A stretch of 10,412 nucleotides of DNA from an uncultured bacterium (GTDB lineage: Bacteria; Actinomycetota; Coriobacteriia; Coriobacteriales; Coriobacteriaceae): assembly GCA_905215725.1 (NCBI GenBank), contig CAJMRD010000075.1:1-10412 (forward strand), read 5' to 3'. Below, piece by piece: positions 6,640 through 10,412 of this stretch. Position 1 is the stretch's first letter. The number at the start of each line of letters is the position of its first letter. The notes under the pieces were generated by a model. It was not told where the DNA came from. It searched no databases and was given only the letters and a program-made list of their open reading frames with translations. Made by a program: the position numbers and the translations under genes.

Positions 6640-7840
6640 ACCAAACAGCGATTCCATCCTTTCCCAGGAGCTCTCGCGCCGCACTGCCCTCAAGGCCCTG
6701 TTCGGCGCCGCTTCTGCGGCAGTTCTTTTTGGCCTGCCCGCTCGCGCCCATGCGGCGGAGGCTTCCAAAGAAACCACCGATAAACTGAATGCCGCCCAGG
6801 CCCAGCTCGACGAGGTTCAGGCCCAGCTCGACAGCATCGCAAATGAGTATGCGGCGCTGGCCAACAAGAATGCCCAGACCCTCAACGACATCGAGAATGT
6901 CCAGGGCAAGATTGACGACACGCAGGCCCAGATCGATGAAAAGAAGGCCGAGCTCAAGAAGAAGCGCAACGACCTTTCCGATCGCGTGGCCGCCAGCTAC
7001 AAGTCCGGCGGCACGAACATCCTGTCGCTGCTGCTGGCCTCTGGCTCGTTTGAGGAACTCGTCGCCAACGCGCATTACGTTGAGAAGATCAACAAGAGCG
7101 ACCGCGACGCCATCGAGGACATTCAGACCATCCAGGAAGAGCTCGATGCGCAAAAGACCGAGCTCGAGTCGCAGAAGGCCGACTTAGAGAAGCTCAAGGA
7201 CCAGCAGACTGCCCAGATGCAGGACATGCAGGCCAAGCAGCAAGAAGTCCAGACCGTGCTGAACGGTCTTTCCGACGACGTCAAGGAGCTCATGGCTCAG
7301 CGCGATTCCGAGATCCTCGCTGCCGCCCAGGCTGAGGAGGCCGCTAGGAAGGCTGCCGCTGCCGCGGCTGCCGCGAACAAGAACAATTCCTACTCGGGTG
7401 GTTCGAGCTCGGGTGGTGGATCGTACGCGCCCGGAACTCCGCAGCAGAATGCCGGCTCGGGCAAGCAGCAGGCTGTCGTCAACGCGTGCTACTCCACGCC
7501 TTCGCCGGGTCAGAACTGGTGCGCGGCGTGGGTTACCAATGTCTTCCGTAACGCCGGCGTTGGCTACTTTGGCGGCAACGCCTGCGACATGTTCAACGCC
7601 TGGTGCTATAGCTCCGACCGCTCGGCGCTGCAGGTGGGCATGATCGTGGCCGATTCCTCGCACAGCGGCACGGGTGCTCCGGGCCTTATCTACGGTCATG
7701 TGGGTATCTACGTTGGCGGCGGCATCGTTATGAGCAACGAGGGCGCCATTACGTCTAAGTCGCTTGACTCGTTTATTAGCTTCTATGGCACTGGCTCTGG
7801 CGTGCGTTGGGGCTGGCTCGGCGGTATTGCGCTGTCGTAG
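6635..7840 (+). CDS. Exported coiled-coil peptidoglycan hydrolase with C-terminal CHAP-like domain
   Basis: Predicted cell-wall hydrolase (amidase or endopeptidase) working outside the membrane. The 401-residue product begins with a twin-arginine type signal, SRRTALK (residues 14-20), a hydrophobic stretch (21-36) and an AHA-A cleavage site near residue 40. Residues about 42-235 are a long, Gln/Glu/Lys-rich coiled coil. Within it RVAASYKSGG-NILSLLLASGSFEEL (from about 117) resembles the PcsB/CwlO regulatory domain. An Ala then Gly/Ser linker (about 236-275) leads to the catalytic domain, with Cys296 in NWCAAWV and His355 in YGHVGIY. The CHAP name is preferred to NlpC/P60 because of the WCAAWV block, but both families are related. 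By analogy PcsB/CwlO proteins are gated by FtsEX; neither ftsE nor ftsX is here. The ATG at 6635 has AACGGAG five bases upstream. It is monocistronic and divergent from galE. Confidence 0.88.
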   Translation: MSPNSDSILSQELSRRTALKALFGAASAAVLFGLPARAHAAEASKETTDKLNAAQAQLDEVQAQLDSIANEYAALANKNAQTLNDIENVQGKIDDTQAQIDEKKAELKKKRNDLSDRVAASYKSGGTNILSLLLASGSFEELVANAHYVEKINKSDRDAIEDIQTIQEELDAQKTELESQKADLEKLKDQQTAQMQDMQAKQQEVQTVLNGLSDDVKELMAQRDSEILAAAQAEEAARKAAAAAAAANKNNSYSGGSSSGGGSYAPGTPQQNAGSGKQQAVVNACYSTPSPGQNWCAAWVTNVFRNAGVGYFGGNACDMFNAWCYSSDRSALQVGMIVADSSHSGTGAPGLIYGHVGIYVGGGIVMSNEGAITSKSLDSFISFYGTGSGVRWGWLGGIALS

Positions 7841-7850
7841 CTGCGGCTTG

Positions 7851-7967
7851 GTCCGGGACAGTCCGAGAGGCATAAGGTTGCCTGCTCGGGCAGTCCTGCT
7901 CGCACGGAGAGCACATTAAGTGCTCTCCGGCTCGTGCGGAACTCGCGATGAACCTTACGTTCCGTGC
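7851..7967 (+). other. Run of three hairpins downstream of the hydrolase gene, function unknown
   Basis: Starting 10 nt after the stop codon. Hairpin 1 (7856-7896): GGAC, 3x3 internal loop, CCGAG, AGGC, 8-nt loop, then the matching strands. Hairpin 2 (7905-7929): perfect 10-bp stem CGGAGAGCAC/GTGCTCTCCG with loop ATTAA. Hairpin 3 (7934-7967): 9-bp stem GTGCGGAAC/GTTCCGTGC with two G-U pairs. The region up to about 8035 is GC-rich without a credible gene. It could be a long structured 3' UTR or a small RNA ending at the terminator-like stem at 8036. I do not recognise a known RNA family. Confidence 0.5.
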
Positions 7968-8035
7968 CGCCGGGCAGACGCCTCGGTGTTGAAACGCGGC
8001 TTGTCATGGGGGCATCTGCTGAACATATATAAGTT

Positions 8036-8061
8036 GAAGGCCACGTCATGTGGCCTTCTTT
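8036..8061 (+). terminator. Terminator-like hairpin ending the structured region
   Basis: A 9-bp perfect stem GAAGGCCAC (8036-8044) with GTGGCCTTC (8050-8058), 5-nt loop, then TTT. It is about 195 nt after the hydrolase stop, so it ends either a long 3' UTR or an independent transcript. Confidence 0.7.
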
Positions 8062-8067
8062 GTATTC

Positions 8068-8228
8068 GGAAAGTGTGTCCCGGAATTCTTGTCTGGAATG
8101 GGATGCAGTTTCCGCTTGGGACCCGATTGGGAAAGTGTGTCCCACTATTCAGCTGGATTGCGGGATGTATTTTCCGGTTGAGGCTCGTTGGGAAAGTGCG
8201 TCCCACTTTGGGGGCTGATTCTGGGACG
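8068..8228 (+). repeat. Second array of tandem hairpin repeats (14-nt arms, 18-nt loops), third copy cut by the IS
   Basis: Left arms GGAAAGTGYGTCCC lie at 8068-8081, 8130-8143 and 8191-8204 (steps 62 and 61). Right arms GGGATGCAGTTTCC (8100-8113) and GGGATGTATTTTCC (8162-8175) each follow after exactly 18 nt. The third right arm begins at the expected place with GGGACG (8223-8228) and then stops matching where the IS terminal repeat begins. Copy 2 pairs over all 14 positions using four G-U pairs, copy 1 over 13 of 14 with two G-U pairs. Copy 3 has compensatory C-G pairs where the others have U-G or G-U. Pairing therefore favours a plus-strand RNA. Function unknown. Confidence 0.85.
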
Positions 8229-9554
8229 TGGGGGGCCTCGGACGTTTTTTCGGACCATGCCCCGGCGCTATGCCGCATAGCCCCTTTCCTCGCGATACTC
8301 CCTAATGGTCTTCCATCCTAGGTCCTTCTTGAGCTTGCCGTCCCTGTACCACTCGATATATTCGCCGAGCAGGCGGGAGAACTCGTCGAACGGCACGCCG
8401 GTCCAGTCCCTGCCCTCGAAGAAGTCGCACTTGAGCGTGCCGAAGAACCCCTCGGCGCGCGCGTTGTCGGGGCTCCGGGCCCTCCTCGACATCGAGCGCA
8501 CCACCCCGGGGCCGCACGCCTCGCGCCACTCGCGCCCCATGTAGACGGCGCCGCCGTCGGTGTGCACCGTGAGCGGCCGCTCCTCCGTCGGACCGACTAT
8601 CCCCACCAGGTCCCTGAGCATGCCGACCATCAGGTCCGAGTCGGCGTGGACCGAGACCCTCCAGCAGATCGGCCAGCCGTCGAAGCAGTCGATCGCCGGC
8701 GACAGGTACGCCCTGTACCCGTCGAGCCTGAACTTCGTGACGTCGGTGACCACGAGCAGGCCGGGCGCGGGCGCGCGGAAGTCGTGCGTCCCGTCCGCGC
8801 GCAGTGGGACGTTGGCCGGGCGCTCCGCGAGCTCGCCCCGGTAGCTGCGGTACCTCGCCCTCCGGCGCATCTGCGCCGCCTTGCGGGCGACCAGGCCCTC
8901 CTCGCGCATGATCCGGCGCACGACCTTCTCGGACGCGCGCCGCCCCTCGCGGCGCAGGCGCGCCCATATCGTGCGGTAGCCCCAGTTGCGGCCGCCCTCC
9001 TCGAACAGCTCCCGCACCCGCCCGCGCAGGGCGGCGTACTTGTCGGGGCGCGAGAGCCGGGCCCGCCAGTACTCATAGGAGCTCCTCGATATCCTCAAGA
9101 AAGCGGTGATCTCGCGGAGGGGCCTCCCGGTCGCCGCGCGCAATCTCTCGCCCAGCTCGCACTTTCTCCTGTTCGACATCGAAGCCGGGTGCGAGCCTGC
9201 CCCTTTTAGGTCGTCCAACACCGCCCTGAGCAGCATGTTCTCGGTCATCGCGGCCTCGTAGGCCGCCCTCTCCACCTCGTTCAACGGGCCCTCCTTCGCA
9301 TCGGGGGCGGACATCCTAGCAGCTCGCTGTGGAGGCCGCGTGCGCCGATGGGCGCGCTTCTCGCTGCGCGCGTGGGGCAGCCGGCCCCGCTCCCAGTTGC
9401 CCACCGTGGTCCGGGCGACGCCCGCGAGCTCGGCGGCCTCCCCCTGGCTCATGCCCTCCTCCAGCGCCAGGAGGGCGAGTTCGATCGTGTCCCTGTCGTA
9501 CATGCGGACTCCTTTCCGAACCCTTCTTGATCCAAGTTTTTGTCCGCACCCCCA
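8229..9554 (-). mobile_element. IS3-family insertion sequence (IS150-like ends), about 1.33 kb
   Basis: One transposase ORF flanked by imperfect terminal inverted repeats. Reading inward, the left end (8229) is TGGGGG, GCCT, CGGAC, 8 nt, GGACCATG. The right end (minus strand from 9554) is TGGGGG, TG, CGGAC, 8 nt, GGATCAAG. The right end's TGCGGACAAAAACTTGGA resembles IS150-group ends. ACG (possibly ACGT) flanks both sides at 8226-8228 and 9559-9561, a candidate target duplication that would put the right end at 9558. A second TGGGGG at 8209 is a less likely left end. The interior is more GC-rich than the right flank. Confidence 0.8.
8268..9503 (-). CDS. IS3-family transposase, OrfA and OrfB joined in one frame
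   Basis: DDE recombinase that excises and inserts the surrounding element. The 411-residue product has an N-terminal helix-turn-helix (residues about 7-40, with GEAAELAGVARTTVGNWERG) and a basic linker. It then has a short leucine-rich helix ending MLLRAVLDDLKG and a second HTH-like region (about 125-215, containing SRSSYEYWRARL and RNWGYRTIWARL). The C-terminal rve domain carries the triad Asp254 (VTDVTKF), Asp316 (HTDGG) and Glu351 (NARAEGFFG), with Lys358 seven residues on. The second Asp to Glu distance is 35, as in the family. Most IS3 elements need a -1 frameshift between orfA and orfB, whereas here the frame is continuous. AAAGGAG (9515-9509) lies five bases before the ATG at 9503. The gene has no visible break, so the element could be active. 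Confidence 0.93.
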   Translation of the reverse strand: MYDRDTIELALLALEEGMSQGEAAELAGVARTTVGNWERGRLPHARSEKRAHRRTRPPQRAARMSAPDAKEGPLNEVERAAYEAAMTENMLLRAVLDDLKGAGSHPASMSNRRKCELGERLRAATGRPLREITAFLRISRSSYEYWRARLSRPDKYAALRGRVRELFEEGGRNWGYRTIWARLRREGRRASEKVVRRIMREEGLVARKAAQMRRRARYRSYRGELAERPANVPLRADGTHDFRAPAPGLLVVTDVTKFRLDGYRAYLSPAIDCFDGWPICWRVSVHADSDLMVGMLRDLVGIVGPTEERPLTVHTDGGAVYMGREWREACGPGVVRSMSRRARSPDNARAEGFFGTLKCDFFEGRDWTGVPFDEFSRLLGEYIEWYRDGKLKKDLGWKTIREYREERGYAA

Positions 9555-9560
9555 AAGAAC

Positions 9561-9662
9561 GTCAATTTGGGGCTAGATATATCTCGAATAATCGAAATTC
9601 GTTAACAAGATAGTCACGAATTGACGGTTGTTACGTAAGAAGGGTCATTTTGTGGCTAGAAA
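9561..9662. repeat. Direct repeat in the AT-rich spacer beside the IS
   Basis: GTCAATTTGGGGCTAGATA at 9561-9579 and GTCATTTTGTGGCTAGAAA at 9644-9662 agree at 16 of 19 positions, 83 bp apart. The spacer also holds a 10-bp palindrome, AGATATATCT (9575-9584), and an inverted pair CGTCAATT (9560-9567) with AATTGACG (9619-9626). No gene is visible between 9555 and 9689. Confidence 0.55.
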
Positions 9663-9689
9663 AAATTCGGGGAAGTAGAGTGACATTCC

Positions 9690-10412
9690 TCACGAGCTGT
9701 GTTGCTCGCGGATTTCGCGGCGGCGGGCCTCGCGGGCTTGGGCGTATTCGCGGCGGGCGGCGGTGTCGAAGGACTTCACCTTGGCCTGGGGTTCCTGCAG
9801 GTTGTCCACCTTGATGAAGCGGGCCATGCGGCTGGCGATGGAGTCCTCGGCGCCGGGGTTCCAGCCGATGGGCTGCATGGTGAAGCGGAACTTCTTGCCG
9901 CTTAGGAACTCGTCGGCGGAGACTTCCTCGGCTACGGTGATGGCTTGCTCCGGGCAGATGGTCTCGCAGAGGCGGCACTGCATGCACAAAGCGCTGCGAT
10001 GCTCCACGCCGAAGGCGTCGTTGGCGGCGTCGAATCGGGTCAGGGCGCCGGTGGGGCAGAACACGGTGCACATGCGGCAGGAGCGGCAGAGTTCCGTGTC
10101 GATGGTGACCTGGCCCCAGAGGCGCGTGGTCACGGTGGGGGCCGCGGGGGTGCCGAGGGCTTTCAGACTGTTGAAGAGGCGCAGGCGACGCTCGGGCACG
10201 AAGTGGGGGAGGGTACCGTCAGCCTGCACATGGGCGAACTGGGGCTCGCGACTGTCTTGTTGCGACTCTCCTGTGGGCGGGGCCACGGGGTACCCTGATT
10301 CGCTCAAACAGTCCTCGCTGGCATCGAAGGCGTTAAGGTCAACCATCCCCTTTCGTAGACCGCCTTCGATACCATCTGCGGAACTCGCTCGGTCAGGGCA
10401 CCCCGTGTCCCC
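9690..10412 (-). CDS. Protein with two [4Fe-4S] clusters, C-terminal part (5' end probably outside window)
   Basis: Ferredoxin-like electron-transfer domain. Counting from the ATG at 10346, cluster one is CRSCRMCTVFCP (Cys87, 90, 93, 97) and cluster two is CMQCRLCETICP (Cys121, 124, 127, 131). Both are CxxCxxCxxxCP and are separated by a normal ferredoxin spacing. An Arg/Leu-rich VPERRLRLFNSLKALG segment precedes them. A charged tail follows and ends in an Arg/Glu-rich helix. The frame stays open from 10346 to the right edge (22 further codons, no stop), and the ATG at 10346 has only AAAGGGG directly abutting it, which is poor spacing. I therefore treat it as the C-terminus of a larger protein. 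The alternatives are a 218-residue protein from 10346 or a TTG start at residue 14 with GAGG five bases upstream. The partner redox enzyme cannot be named from this window. Confidence 0.8.
   Translation of the reverse strand, partial: GDTGCPDRASSADGIEGGLRKGMVDLNAFDASEDCLSESGYPVAPPTGESQQDSREPQFAHVQADGTLPHFVPERRLRLFNSLKALGTPAAPTVTTRLWGQVTIDTELCRSCRMCTVFCPTGALTRFDAANDAFGVEHRSALCMQCRLCETICPEQAITVAEEVSADEFLSGKKFRFTMQPIGWNPGAEDSIASRMARFIKVDNLQEPQAKVKSFDTAARREYAQAREARRREIREQHSS

Noticed and set aside
7851..8061. c-di-AMP (ydaO-type) riboswitch, often found with cell-wall hydrolases
   Set aside because: It lies downstream of the hydrolase gene and the conserved ydaO sequence blocks are not visible.
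8209..8214. TGGGGG at 8209 as the left IS end
   Set aside because: Bases 8205-8228 still resemble the repeat loop and the right arm GGGACG of copy 3, so they belong to the target, and the CGGAC block fits better from 8229.
8244..8250. GTTTTTT as a plus-strand terminator T-tract
   Set aside because: No stable stem directly precedes it, and it belongs to the left terminal repeat of the IS.
7920..8321. Plus-strand open frame running from the structured region into the IS
   Set aside because: It crosses the hairpins, the tandem repeats and the IS end, and has no domain or ribosome binding site.
8302..8967. Minus-strand 221-codon frame inside the transposase gene
   Set aside because: Overlaps the catalytic domain in another frame; Arg/Ala/Gly-rich shadow, not a separate OrfB.

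Overview
The window looks like a chromosomal segment of a GC-rich gut Actinomycetota of the class Coriobacteriia, most likely Collinsella or a close relative. This is inferred from GC-rich codon use, the MsmK/MalQ/GlgP/GalE set, AGGAGA-type ribosome binding sites and the Tat-tagged cell-wall hydrolase; no database search was possible.

Layout. (1) 1-728 (+): 3' part of an MsmK/UgpC-type sugar ABC transporter ATPase, closed by a strong terminator at 797-840. (2) 841-1124: a gene-free stretch between convergent genes, holding three regularly spaced hairpin repeats (period 80-81 bp, 15-nt arms, always a 27-nt loop). (3) 5087-1186 (-): malQ then glgP, the cytoplasmic maltodextrin/glycogen breakdown pair, with a candidate promoter/operator upstream of malQ and a hairpin between the genes. 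(4) 6368-5307 (-): galE, UDP-glucose 4-epimerase, with its own terminator. (5) 6635-7840 (+): an exported coiled-coil plus CHAP-like peptidoglycan hydrolase with a twin-arginine signal, divergent from galE. (6) 7841-8228: a gene-free stretch with a run of hairpins ending in a terminator-like stem, then a second tandem hairpin repeat family (period 61-62 bp, 14-nt arms, 18-nt loop). (7) About 8229-9554: an IS3-family insertion sequence whose single-ORF transposase is on the minus strand; its left end cuts the third copy of the second repeat family. (8) 9555-9689: an AT-rich spacer with a direct repeat. (9) 10412-9690 (-): the C-terminal part of a protein with two [4Fe-4S] clusters, probably running off the right edge.

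Functionally, genes 1-4 form a carbohydrate module. The ATPase would energise oligosaccharide import, MalQ rearranges maltodextrins, GlgP releases glucose-1-phosphate, and GalE links UDP-glucose with UDP-galactose. The remaining genes are unrelated to it. The least explained parts are the two families of fixed-geometry hairpin repeats. In both, arm differences form G-U pairs or compensatory changes only if the plus strand is transcribed, which suggests structured RNA rather than plain DNA sites.
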